A DNA stretch of 64,000 nt from Desulfosporosinus youngiae DSM 17734. Lineage in GTDB: Bacteria; Bacillota; Desulfitobacteriia; Desulfitobacteriales; Desulfitobacteriaceae. Numbering within the stretch: the stretch's first letter is position 1; each line of letters starts with the position of its first letter. The stretch is from positions 1,426,001-1,490,000 of the forward strand of contig NZ_CM001441.1 in NCBI RefSeq assembly GCF_000244895.1, given 5' to 3'. A program made the position numbers and the translations under genes. This document shows positions 35,030 through 43,288 of the stretch, one piece after another. The notes under the pieces were generated by a model. That model saw only the letters and a list, made by a program, of their open reading frames with translations. It did no database searches and was not told where the DNA came from.

Positions 35030-35279
35030 TTCTAAGCCGATCAGCGGCAAGGAAGTGACGAAGATCTCACCGGAATTATAGAATGTTGTCTTAGTTAATT
35101 TAATTCATAACCTTTTAGACCCAGTACCAGCGAAGCCGTCATTATCTATACTAAGAAAAAGGATGGGATTCATAGTACAAAATGAATAAACTATCCTTTA
35201 TTTCTTTACTGTATTAATAGCTTAACTATACTAAATAAACAACGTATTATTCATAGTATACAACGTAGCCAGTATGTCC

Positions 35280-35460
35280 TAGGTTGTTGATCGAACTATC
35301 GGATTAGTTGCCAGGGTGCCACGAGGGATACCGGAGCTGAAGGCGAGGATATGCTCGTTGGCATCCCATAGACAACAGCTCATGTAACAGGCTAGAGGCC
35401 CGAAGGAATATTTTCCTCCTCAGAGGAAAATATTCCTTCGGGCCAGCATCGAGCGTTGTA
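35280..35460 (+). ncRNA. candidate structured RNA ending in 22-bp hairpin
   Basis: An intergenic, comparatively GC-rich segment. It has internal stems (CGAG/CTCG; GGGATACC..GGCATCCC-type) and ends in a perfect 22-bp inverted repeat (35397-35418 with 35423-35444, loop CTCA, ends GGCC/GGCC). It matches no riboswitch I know (TPP, SAM, FMN, lysine, glycine, c-di-GMP, T-box considered). It could be an sRNA, an unknown leader for the gene at 35620, or a mobile-element end. The 35030-35280 part is AT-rich without a gene. Confidence 0.35.
35397..35444. repeat. perfect 22-bp inverted repeat
   Basis: GGCCCGAAGGAATATTTTCC plus TC, then loop CTCA, then the exact reverse complement. This is a very stable hairpin with no T-run after it. 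Confidence 0.85.
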
Positions 35461-35619
35461 ACCCTTTCCCGTCAGTCTAAATTTGAGGTTAAAGCCTTAT
35501 CGGAAGTAAGTTTATACAACCTCTAAATACCAAGGTTTAAAATAAAAGATTTAATCTGTAACCTTTTGTACCACTTTGCCCCTCTATATATCAGAACAAA
35601 AGAAAGAGGGGCGATTGTA

Positions 35620-36054
35620 ATGAAGAAACTAATACCTATACTTCTAACTATCTTTATGATGTTACTGGGCGTACAAGTGGCTTTGGGATCTGTGGTAGTC
35701 AAAATGAGTGGGAGTGGTGTGATAAGCCCAGCTGCATACCAATTAATTTCGGATGGACAATGCCATATTGTTAACAACGGTAATGGGACAATCGGGATTA
35801 CTGGTTCAACATCAACCAACTATGTGGTTAAGGAAATAGGGGTAATTATTAGCTTGCAATATTACTCCGGCGGAAAGTGGTCTACATTAAGTAGCTATAG
35901 TTACAGTAACCCTAATTCGGATTATGTTTTTGGAGGTAAGGGAATTAGTGTACAAAGGGGATATAACTACAGGGTAACGGCACAACACACAGCATTGAAT
36001 GGTACTGTAAACGAGAGCGGTCAATCATACTCGGAAAGTATCTATGTTCAATAA
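35620..36054 (+). CDS. secreted DUF6147-like protein
   Basis: A 144-residue exported protein. The signal peptide is MKKLIPILLTIFMMLLGVQV. The mature part is rich in Ser, Tyr and Gly and looks all-beta: SLQYYSGGKWSTLSSYSYSN, then GKGISVQRGYNYRVTAQHTA. This resembles a small-secreted-protein group I recall as DUF6147, with no known function. The start is ATG 35620 (GAGGGG upstream). The longer frame begins in non-coding sequence. The 36060-36306 gap has no gene, only imperfect repeats. Confidence 0.65.
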   Translation: MKKLIPILLTIFMMLLGVQVALGSVVVKMSGSGVISPAAYQLISDGQCHIVNNGNGTIGITGSTSTNYVVKEIGVIISLQYYSGGKWSTLSSYSYSNPNSDYVFGGKGISVQRGYNYRVTAQHTALNGTVNESGQSYSESIYVQ

Positions 36055-36306
36055 GTTTTAAATGCAACCAAACTAGGAACTAAATAATCAAAGCCTTTAG
36101 TAACTCTTTTTCAGCACCCTTCGTAAGAAAACGAGATGCGATGCGGCTTTCAGGGGGGCTTATTTTCACTAAAACCTGTGAATCCGCTTAAATCAAGGAC
36201 TTTTGACTAAGGGTGAATGTCAGTTAGCAAAGGGCTGTCCTGAAAACATTCAAGGTAGCCCCTTGTGAAAGCACAACAAAACAAGCCTGTCCATTTAGAT
36301 GGGTTT

Positions 36307-37012
36307 TTTATTTCTGAGAATTCTCATCAGAGACCTTTCTCAAATTTAAGCTATTACCTTTTTTCGCGCAGCAGAGAAACTTTACAACTCGTATTTTCCA
36401 TGAATTAACCTTCCTTCGCGTGATTCTTTCAGCGTTTGTCTCATTAAAATAATTGCTTCTTACATCAATAAAATGCTTTTTATCTTTCAAAATGTGGTAA
36501 ATAGCTAGGTGCACACCGTGTGCAACCGCAATTAATGCTCTGTTGCTCCGCGCCTTGCAGCAATTTTACAGTATTTTGCATAATAATAACTGTCCTTATG
36601 CCGTATGCGGCTCTAGCATATTCAACGATAGTTGCTTTCAAGAATTTATTTCCTTTACAGATACGTGTACTTTTTTAACGGCACTTTCGTTGCATTGAGG
36701 CACAATCCCTGACCATGATTCAAAAATGATCTGCATTTTTTAAACTGCTCCATAACAATTCCGACTTCTGATATAATACGTTCCGCGCTGCGGATGCCTA
36801 TTCCATGCATTTCATTCAGGGGTTCTATTTGTTCCTTTGCGAATTCTGTTTTTTAAGGACTTCATCGTTCAGTCTTCCGATTTCTGTTCCAAGAAATCCA
36901 ATATGACGTAGTTGATGCCCCAACATCTGTTGCTGATGGATTCCAATGCTCCCCTTTAAGGCACGCTGTAGTTCAGGAATTTTACTTTTGCCCTTTCCCT
37001 TTGCCATCAAGC
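36307..37012 (-). pseudogene. decayed IS110-family transposase (C-terminal half)
   Basis: Minus-strand fragments in several frames line up with IS110/IS116/IS902 transposases in order: MAKGKGKSKIPELQRALKGS and HQLRHIGFLGTEIGRLNDEV (36840-37010), GIRSAERIISEVG (about 36760), KFLKATIVEYARAAYGI (about 36600-36650), then ARRGATRALIAVAHGVHLAI and YHILKDKKHFIDVRSNYF (36430-36560). The N-terminal RuvC-like half is missing and there are several frameshifts, so it is inactive. No intact element ends were identified. Confidence 0.8.
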
Positions 37013-37220
37013 TTAATTTCTTTTCCTCAGGATCTCCAGGATGGAAAGCTTGACGATCTAATCAGGTCTCCACGGACTTGGTTAGTTCCAATCACCTTAC
37101 GACCTTATACCGGCTCCTTTATTGTAGTACTGTCAAAACTTTTGATGACAAACCGTTTTCATACGATGTGGCTGATGTTTCATCATGATTGTCTGTCTCA
37201 TAATGATCTAAAACATGTCA

Positions 37221-37262
37221 AGAGAGTAAAATTAGCAAGGACTTCTGCTGATTTTACTCTCT
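37221..37262. terminator. hairpin between IS110 remnant and anti-sigma-like gene
   Basis: AGAGAGTAAAAT and ATTTTACTCTCT form a 12-bp stem with an 18-base loop, followed by CATTTTTTTT on the plus strand. Confidence 0.75.
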
Positions 37263-37329
37263 CATTTTTTTTATATAGTAAAAAGAGTACCATTTCATAT
37301 AAATTAAACTGTGAAGACAGCCCTCTTCT

Positions 37330-38082
37330 TTAGTTAATAGATTGTGCCATCTTTGTAATCTCTTCTTCGGTTATTTCTCCTTTTATTTGTAGTATCAAAC
37401 CCCTTGATTGCCAATTCAAAGTATTTATACCGTTCTTTCTTATGAATAAGATAGCGGGGCTACCGTTAACTGTTAGATCTTTTATAACAGTATCATCTGT
37501 ATCATATAATGTTCCACGTGAAGCTCCATTAGAACTAATTTGTTGGCTAAAAACGATTACGCCGTCATTATGATTATATTCGATAGAAATCTGATATACT
37601 TCTGCACTTAGAGATGCAATGACAACCTTTCTAGTATTAGCTCCATGGGGGAGATAGCTTGGGGTGGCTAACTTAAAAGGGATCAAGGCTTGCGCCTCAG
37701 ATAGAGTAACTTCTTTTTCAAAAATATCCCCTATATCCTCTATTTTTGGTACACCAGGGTCGATAGCCGTATAAGTTTCAGTTTTATTTTGTGTTGTTTT
37801 TCCAACTATATAATTAAAAAATTTAGCGATCTTCCCCCCTACGGCATTTGCATTGCTAGGATATAAGAAGTTCATAGAACCGATTGAAATGACAATTACA
37901 GCAGCCACCACAATTCTAGTTCGATTTGGAGAAGTTTTTCCGATTACTTGATTTTCTTTTAATAGTTTACTTTTAATCTTCTGCCATTGGTCCTCAATAT
38001 CTGGAACCTCAATATTGGCATCTAAATCTTTTGACAGCTGACTTTTTATTAGTTGGTCAAGTTCTTTTTCAGATAATGCCAT
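37330..38082 (-). CDS. DUF4367-containing anti-sigma-like membrane protein
   Basis: A 250-residue protein with a soluble N-terminus (1-60, ELDQLIKSQLSKDLDANIEV), one membrane segment (about 58-76, IVVAAVIVISIGSMNFLYPS) and an extracellular domain with SEAQALIPFKLATPSYLPHG, the DUF4367 hallmark. Such proteins are encoded next to ECF sigma factors and act as their anti-sigma or sensor partner. GGGAGG at the end of the sigma gene serves as its ribosome binding site. That sigma gene is now split by an IS21 element, so this protein may have lost its partner and native promoter. Confidence 0.78.
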   Translation of the reverse strand: MALSEKELDQLIKSQLSKDLDANIEVPDIEDQWQKIKSKLLKENQVIGKTSPNRTRIVVAAVIVISIGSMNFLYPSNANAVGGKIAKFFNYIVGKTTQNKTETYTAIDPGVPKIEDIGDIFEKEVTLSEAQALIPFKLATPSYLPHGANTRKVVIASLSAEVYQISIEYNHNDGVIVFSQQISSNGASRGTLYDTDDTVIKDLTVNGSPAILFIRKNGINTLNWQSRGLILQIKGEITEEEITKMAQSIN

Positions 38083-38088
38083 TAAGTT

Positions 38089-38235
38089 TCAACCTCCCAT
38101 ATTTTCATTCATATCCTTATTGATAAGTTTCCTAAATGCTTCCTTTGCCCTATGTAATCGTACTTTCGTATTTGAGAGCTTATTGCCTAGTAAATCCGCT
38201 ATTTGTTGCACTGTTAAGTCAGCATAATATGTTTG
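38089..38235 (-). pseudogene. ECF sigma factor, 3' part (interrupted by IS21)
   Basis: Encodes YYADLTVQQIADLLGNKLSN and TKVRLHRAKEAFRKLI, the region 4 helix-turn-helix of an ECF sigma factor. It continues exactly from the 5' part at 41329-41718 once the IS21 element (38230-41328) and one copy of the 9-bp duplication are removed, giving KYYADLTV. It overlaps the ribosome binding site of the DUF4367 gene. Confidence 0.88.
38221..38229 (+). repeat. target site duplication AGCATAATA, left copy
   Basis: The nine bases AGCATAATA directly precede the TG end of the element and recur exactly at 41329-41337. Confidence 0.85.
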
Positions 38236-38380
38236 TTGTAAGATAAAAATACCGAAAGTTGCAAATGAAAAATCCAGAAAGTTGCAAGTGGAAATTCCAT
38301 AGTATTGCAAAATCCATTGCAGGCATTAACCCAAACCTCTATCCTTGTATCTGACCAAAGAATGCAAGGAGGAAAGGAGA

Positions 38381-39910
38381 ATGCTCACAATGGACAAGAT
38401 ACATACTATCAGATTTAGATTTCACGTGAAAGGAGAGAAAATTTCCCAAATTGCACAGGATATGAACCTAGACTGGAAGACCGTACGGAAGTATGTCGAT
38501 ATGACCGACTTCAACGCGCCAGCCCCTAAACCCGCTTCTGAAAAGCTGGTTTGTCCTAAACTAGATCCTTACAAAGCTACCATTAATCGATGGCTTGAGG
38601 AAGACAAGCAAGCACCACGCAAACAGCGGCATACTGCCAAAAGAGTCTTTAACCGGCTTAAACAAGAGTTTCCTGATTTTAACTGCTCCTATCGAACCGT
38701 CGCCGCCTATTATGCTGTTAAACATCAGGGGTTATTCAGCCAGGCTAAAAAGGGGTATTTGCCCTTAGATCATCGTCCCGGCGAAGCGCAAGTTGATTTC
38801 GGGACCGCCGATTTTTACGAAAACGGGACGCGGAGGACCGGGAAATATCTTGAAGTATCGTTTCCTCACAGCAATAAAGGGTATCTGCAGTTGTTTTATG
38901 GGGAAAACATGGAATGCCTTCTGGAAGGAATGGATACCATCTTTCGTCACATTGGAGTGGTCCCGGCAGAGGTATGGTTTGACAACACCAAAACCATCGT
39001 GACCAAGATCCTTCGGGGCGGCCGTGCTCTCACAGAGCGCTTTGAGCGGTTCCAGGAGCACTATGGCTTTCAGAGTGTGTTCACAAACCCTGGAGAGGGC
39101 CAGGAAAAAGGTAATGTAGAAAATAAAGTAGGTTACCATCGGCGCAATCTCCTGGTTCCGATACCCCGTTTCCTTGCGCTGGCTGGTTTCAACCGGCAAC
39201 TTCTTAAGCAATGCGATGACGATGCAGCCAGAGAGCACTACCGCCATAATGAAACCATCGAAGAGCTATTCAAGGAAGATCTGTTGCACTGTCATCCCCT
39301 CCCTAACATTGACTTTGACTTAAGCGGTAAGCAGAGCATCGTCACGAATAATTGGGGGAAATTTTATCGGCATAAAGGTATGCACGAATATTCGGCTTCC
39401 CCGAAGCATGCCAACGAAGTGGTCAACTTGAAGCTCACGTCCTCACACATCATTGTCATGGATGAAAATTACCGCGAAATCGTCAGGCACCGCCGACTAT
39501 ACGGTAATACCAAGCAGCAGAGTATGGAGTGGCTCCCCTATCTTAAACAGCTTTCCATCCGTCCACGTGCCTTGAAATATTCCGGTGTCTACGACATGAT
39601 GCCGCCTTCCCTGAAGCAGTTTCTGGAAAAATGCTCTCATTCAGAAACCGGAAAGGTGCTTAAAGTACTGGCCGAACTTACGGATCGAACCGGCTTTGAC
39701 AGTGCTCTGAATACAATTAACCAGGCTCTTACTTACGGAGCATCCGATGCGGATAGCCTGCAGAATCTTTACCGCCGCCTTTATGCGGATGTTCCAGAGC
39801 TGCCCCCCATGCCGACCGGTCCCCAAATGCCCAACATCGGTCAGATGTCAGCGAACCTCATGGCTTATGATGTCTTTCTGGGAAAAGGGGGTGTCATGAA
39901 TGCTCGATGA
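38381..39910 (+). CDS. istA: IS21-family transposase IstA
   Basis: About 509 residues. The N-terminal helix-turn-helix is ISQIAQDMNLDWKTVRKYV. The DDE integrase core is seen in RPGEAQVDFGTADF (first Asp), EVWFDNTKTI (second Asp) and EGQEKGNVENKVGYHRR (Glu). The C-terminal domain has SPKHANEVVNLKL. ATG 38381 has AGGAGG 7 bases upstream. An ATG at 38390 is also possible. It overlaps istB by 11 bases, the usual IS21 arrangement. No frameshift is visible, so it should be active. Confidence 0.94.
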   Translation: MLTMDKIHTIRFRFHVKGEKISQIAQDMNLDWKTVRKYVDMTDFNAPAPKPASEKLVCPKLDPYKATINRWLEEDKQAPRKQRHTAKRVFNRLKQEFPDFNCSYRTVAAYYAVKHQGLFSQAKKGYLPLDHRPGEAQVDFGTADFYENGTRRTGKYLEVSFPHSNKGYLQLFYGENMECLLEGMDTIFRHIGVVPAEVWFDNTKTIVTKILRGGRALTERFERFQEHYGFQSVFTNPGEGQEKGNVENKVGYHRRNLLVPIPRFLALAGFNRQLLKQCDDDAAREHYRHNETIEELFKEDLLHCHPLPNIDFDLSGKQSIVTNNWGKFYRHKGMHEYSASPKHANEVVNLKLTSSHIIVMDENYREIVRHRRLYGNTKQQSMEWLPYLKQLSIRPRALKYSGVYDMMPPSLKQFLEKCSHSETGKVLKVLAELTDRTGFDSALNTINQALTYGASDADSLQNLYRRLYADVPELPPMPTGPQMPNIGQMSANLMAYDVFLGKGGVMNAR

Positions 39911-40667
39911 TGAGCTCAGAGATTGCTGCAAGAATCTGAAGCTGAGCCGCAATCTAGCGGATATGGCCCAGACAACGCAGGGTAATACCCACCAGGACTA
40001 TCTGCATCAATTGCTGGTTGCAGAGCTGAAAAACCGCGAACGAGGGCGGACCGAAAAGCTGATTAACAGTGCCGGTTTTTATAGCATCAAAACCTTTGAC
40101 CGATTCCGCTTTGATGAAATTAATCTCCCCTCCCAATTGACACCTGAAAGTCTGAAGTCCCTTGATTTCATTAGCGAAAAAAAGAACATCATTATGTACG
40201 GCAGAACAGGAACAGGAAAAACCATGCTGTCTACTGCACTAGGCGTTGAGGCCTGCCGGAAAGGAATTCCCGTTAAGTTCTACCGAACTGCGGCTTTGGT
40301 CAACCAGCTTTCGGAAGCTAAGAAAGGTGAAGTCTTGGGACTGCTGCTGAAAAAGCTGAGAAAAGCCTCTGTCATTATTCTTGATGAATGGGGTTATGTT
40401 CCTTATGACCGTATCGGTGCCCAGTTACTCTTTGACTTTCTCTCCGAGATCCACGAACAGAAATCGATTATACTGAACACGAACCTGGAATTTTCACGCT
40501 GGGTTAACGTGCTTTATGATGAGCAAATGACGGCTGCCCTGATCGGCAGGCTGATGCATAACTGCTATCTTCTTCTGTTTCCCGGAGAGAACAACCGGTT
40601 AAGAGAATCCAGTATCCATGAAATCTACGGCTCAATAGCACCGACTGTTCATAAGGAGGATAACTGA
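39900..40667 (+). CDS. istB: IS21-family helper ATPase IstB
   Basis: A 255-residue AAA+ ATPase that assembles on DNA and directs IstA to target sites. The Walker A MYGRTGTGKTML (about 99-110) and Walker B VIILDEWGYVPYD (about 158-170) are present, followed by SIILNTNLEFSRWVNVLYD (sensor region). It is DnaC-like. The start overlaps the istA end. The gene is intact. Confidence 0.94.
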   Translation: MLDDELRDCCKNLKLSRNLADMAQTTQGNTHQDYLHQLLVAELKNRERGRTEKLINSAGFYSIKTFDRFRFDEINLPSQLTPESLKSLDFISEKKNIIMYGRTGTGKTMLSTALGVEACRKGIPVKFYRTAALVNQLSEAKKGEVLGLLLKKLRKASVIILDEWGYVPYDRIGAQLLFDFLSEIHEQKSIILNTNLEFSRWVNVLYDEQMTAALIGRLMHNCYLLLFPGENNRLRESSIHEIYGSIAPTVHKEDN

Positions 40668-40668
40668 C

Positions 40669-41049
40669 ATGATCATAACCCGTAAAATGCTAAATGAGAT
40701 AGAACAAAACTACAGAAAGTCGTTCCCCCAAGAATTCAAACAATATGTGCTGGTAAACTATGCTGAAGAGCCGTTCCCTTACGAATACAGCGAGCAGGAC
40801 CTTTATGAGCACATCCGGCGTGATATCCGCGACTATGACCAGGGGAACTTGGACATTGCCGTCAAGAGTCCATCCGAACGCTGGCAGGAAGAGCGTGACT
40901 ATCTGCAAACTCTCTGTAGAGAGCAATCCTCTAAGATACGCGATCGTGAAGACTATATCCTGGAGCTAGAACACGTGCTTGCGGAGAATGGCCTGGAAAC
41001 GCCCAGAATGGCAAACCATCGACTGGAGAAAGGAGATGTGTCTTTCTAA
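40669..41049 (+). CDS. IS21 third gene, unknown function
   Basis: A 126-residue hydrophilic protein encoded inside the IS21 element, starting 2 bases after istB with AAGGAGGA upstream. It is therefore co-transcribed with the transposition genes. It is acidic and helical: an N-terminal KMLNEIEQNYRKSFPQEFKQ and a C-terminal coiled-coil-like region with REQSSKIRDREDYILELEHV. It has no recognised domain, no Cys pair and no membrane segment. It could be an accessory transposition factor or a passenger gene. Confidence 0.75.
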   Translation: MIITRKMLNEIEQNYRKSFPQEFKQYVLVNYAEEPFPYEYSEQDLYEHIRRDIRDYDQGNLDIAVKSPSERWQEERDYLQTLCREQSSKIRDREDYILELEHVLAENGLETPRMANHRLEKGDVSF

Positions 41050-41328
41050 ACCAAGAAGATAACCAATGATGTTGGTTGGGGTAGAAGTCCACTAATATCC
41101 AATTAAAATTTAACCTCAAGATTGATCTGTGGATATTGTGGATACTGTGGATAACTATCCTGACCAAATATGTCTGTTTTAAACTTCAATGTACCCAATT
41201 AATGCCTGCAATTCATAGATTATCCTTTAATGGGTATGAAACGGAACTTGCAACTTTGTGGAAAATGGAGTTGCAATACTATGGAAAAATAGTTTGCAAC
41301 TTTCATGAAAAATGTCTTGCAAAAAACA

Positions 41329-41337
41329 AGCATAATA
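41329..41337 (+). repeat. target site duplication AGCATAATA, right copy
   Basis: An exact copy of 38221-38229, adjoining the CA end of the IS21 element. Confidence 0.85.
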
Positions 41338-41718
41338 CTTATATACTAAGATTTCCATATCTTTTTGCTTTAATTTTTTAAGGACATTGCCAACATCCTC
41401 TTTTAGTTCTATATCAAATTCCTTACTATCTTGTAGCCTGTTTAAGTGAAATTCCGTAATTGAGGTAATCGTAGTATTGTTTTTATTATTTAGCATTCGT
41501 TTTGCTTCATTTAATGCAATTGAAGTTACCCACGAAGCAAATTTATCCTTAGAATTTAATTGATGAAGTTTCTTATAGGCTATCAAAAATGCCTGTTGGA
41601 CTGCATCCTCGGATATATATTTATCTTTAGTATAAGTATAAACTGTTTGGTAGACTTTTTTATAATGTTGCTTAACAAGGATCTCGAATATATTTAAATT
41701 CGCACCGGAAAATGACAT
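41329..41718 (-). pseudogene. ECF sigma factor, 5' part (interrupted by IS21)
   Basis: Encodes about 130 residues of an ECF sigma factor: FEILVKQHYKKVYQTVYTYT, YISEDAVQQAFLIAYKKL, KFASWVTSIALNEAKRML (regions 2.1-2.4) and the start of region 4 (KQKDMEILVYKYYA). The frame then runs into the IS21 end and stops 33 codons later, so region 4 (-35 binding) is lost. The ATG 41718 has AAAGGAGGG. The remainder is at 38089-38235. Confidence 0.9.
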
Positions 41719-41981
41719 TGTCAGCCCTCCTTTGAATGTATAATTCGAGGAATTATTAAATAAATCCTTTAAATGAAGAATAATTAATTAATGTAATTAC
41801 TTACCATAAGCCACTAGAGTTGCATTAAAATGATTTATCTATGTCAAGACGATAAATGTAGCATATCCACCCAGTAATCTTAACCCTTATTTGGTACATA
41901 CACGCAAAGACTATTTTCAACACTGAGGAATTTGGCCACCACTTAGGGTGTAGTCCATATCTGCATTTATTGGTTTTGATC

Positions 41982-42119
41982 TTAAGGAATCTCTGTGCTA
42001 TAAATTAGGTCATCCAGGTCTCCAGAAAGTACTCGATTCATCGTTTCTTCGTAGACTCGTTCCAAATCTTGTCGCTGACGTCTTTTTGTGGTCTTGCCTT
42101 TCTTGTGAAGTTTTTGAAC
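41982..42119 (-). pseudogene. C-terminal fragment of an unknown protein
   Basis: A minus-strand frame with no start encodes about 45 residues, basic then acidic (KLHKKGKTTKRRQRQDLERV, then RVLSGDLDDLIYSTEIP and stop). It ends where the group II intron remnant starts on the other strand. It could be the tail of a disrupted mobile-element or host gene. I do not recognise the family. The DNA 41719-41981 holds no gene. Confidence 0.3.
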
Positions 42120-42565
42120 AGAGGAGGTGAAGGGATCATATTACTCAATGATAAACTGATGGCTGAAAGCTGGAGTTATGGAAAACGGAAGGAATACAGG
42201 AGAGCGAAGTTGGTACTCCTCAAGGAGGATTATGCTAAGCTTTGCATAATCCTTTTCTTTGCATAAGGCGGAGTTATGTGGATCAAGTGTAAATATTGAA
42301 ATACACCCCGTCAAGAAATTGAAAGACCTCGAATGAAACGAATGATGGCAATGAGAAGAAGAACACTCGCCGTATGTCTTGATTGCCACGCCAAAATCCA
42401 CTTGGGTAATATGACAGCAAAAGACTTATAAGCGCTCATGTCGGCTGATAGTTAATCGCTGGCGAGCGGAGTGCACAGGAAACTTGCATGCTCCGTTCTG
42501 AGAGGGGCATTTGGAAAAGTACTATTTTAAAATAGTAACTCGTTGGGTGCCTACTCTACTTCAAG
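42119..42565 (+). mobile_element. 3' remnant of a group II intron with maturase tail
   Basis: The fragment MKRMMAMRRRTLAVCLDCHA and KIHLGN (about 42330-42410) is the HNH/zinc-type C-terminus of an intron-encoded reverse transcriptase, with a preceding in-frame stop. Next comes a hairpin GAGCGGAGTGCA..TGCATGCTCCGTTCTGAGAG, the characteristic structure after the maturase gene. The domain V/VI-like end is GTGCCTACTCTACTT near 42550-42563. The reverse transcriptase body and the 5' intron half are missing, so it cannot splice or move. Confidence 0.65.
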
Positions 42566-42599
42566 TCCGGTTCCGTGAGAAGTTGAGGGTGGGATTCCC

Positions 42600-42730
42600 C
42601 AGCTTGACTCGACTTCCCCACGCCAGCTTTGTAGGCCTTACCGTCCCTACCTGCAATGGGTTCACTCCTCGTAGGCGAAGCTGCCTGGCTTTAAGGTCTG
42701 CGGATTGTTCAGGTTATTTTTAGAGGATCT
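42600..42730 (+). repeat. dispersed GC-rich repeat, copy 1
   Basis: The segment around TGCAATGGGTTCACTCCTCG is similar over about 105 bases to the minus strand of 55995-56098 (shared TGCAATGGGTTC, GGTCTG, GGATT, TCTTTA-like blocks). It is not a gene. It may be intron-associated or a structured RNA. Confidence 0.55.
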
Positions 42731-42871
42731 TTTTTAGAGTAATCGTTAACCATCGCATAAATAAGTTGAACGGTTTTTGTAAACAATCATTAGTGTAACT
42801 AAAGATATTTACGTTATAATGATACGTATAAATCAATTTAGGTCAAATCAGATTAGGGAGGGAGATCGATT

Positions 42872-43162
42872 ATGAAAGATCTTATTAAAAAGGGATTGTC
42901 CCTGGGTTTAGGTTTAGCTGCAGTAAGTAAGGAGCAGATCGAGAAGCTTGTGGATGAATTGGTGAAAAAAGGGGAGGTTTCTGCTTCAGAATCTAAGGAC
43001 CTTATCAATGAACTGGTAGAGAAGGGGCAAGCGGAACAGAAACAAATGAATGCCCGGATTCATGAGCAGCTGGAAAAAGTACTCAAAGATTTAAACGTGC
43101 CAAGCAAAGCGGATTTAGAGCGTTTGGAAAAACGAATTGAAGAGCTGGAGAATAAGCAGTGA
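42872..43162 (+). CDS. phasin-like coiled-coil protein
   Basis: A 96-residue helical protein of the phasin or PHA-granule-regulator-like group: MKDLIKKGLSLGLGLAAVSK, EKLVDELVKKGEVSASESKD, and a C-terminal coiled coil (ADLERLEKRIEELENK). In Firmicutes this small gene is often found directly before a UbiB-type kinase, as here (gap 126 bases). AGGGAGGGAG precedes the ATG. Its exact role is not known. Confidence 0.8.
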   Translation: MKDLIKKGLSLGLGLAAVSKEQIEKLVDELVKKGEVSASESKDLINELVEKGQAEQKQMNARIHEQLEKVLKDLNVPSKADLERLEKRIEELENKQ

Positions 43163-43288
43163 TCTAAGCAAATGATGGTTGGAACAATTCAAGGGCCTGA
43201 ATAATCATTCGGGCCCTCTATTGGCAGACTTCAGCGGGTTGTCATCGAGCTGCAAACAATGAACCTTGAATAAAGGGGATAAATTCTT

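Larger units (their letters stand above)
38230..41328 (+). mobile_element. complete IS21-family element, about 3.1 kb
   Basis: The element begins TGTTTGTTGTAAGA and ends TCTTGCAAAAAACA (TG..CA termini) and is flanked by a 9-bp duplication. The left end and the reverse complement of the right end align over some 45 bases. Both ends contain several TTGCAA repeats with GAAAGTTGCAA, the multiple terminal repeats typical of IS21. It carries istA, istB and an additional 126-codon gene, all intact. The element looks recently inserted. Confidence 0.93.

Noticed and set aside
36060-36306. imperfect inverted repeats (AAGGGCTGTCC..GGTAGCCCC) as a mobile-element end
   Set aside because: The pairing is weak and no target duplication or matching partner end could be found near the IS110 remnant.
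42511-42723. 70-codon frame after the group II intron tail
   Set aside because: It begins inside the intron end and crosses the dispersed repeat. It has no ribosome binding site or protein-like pattern.
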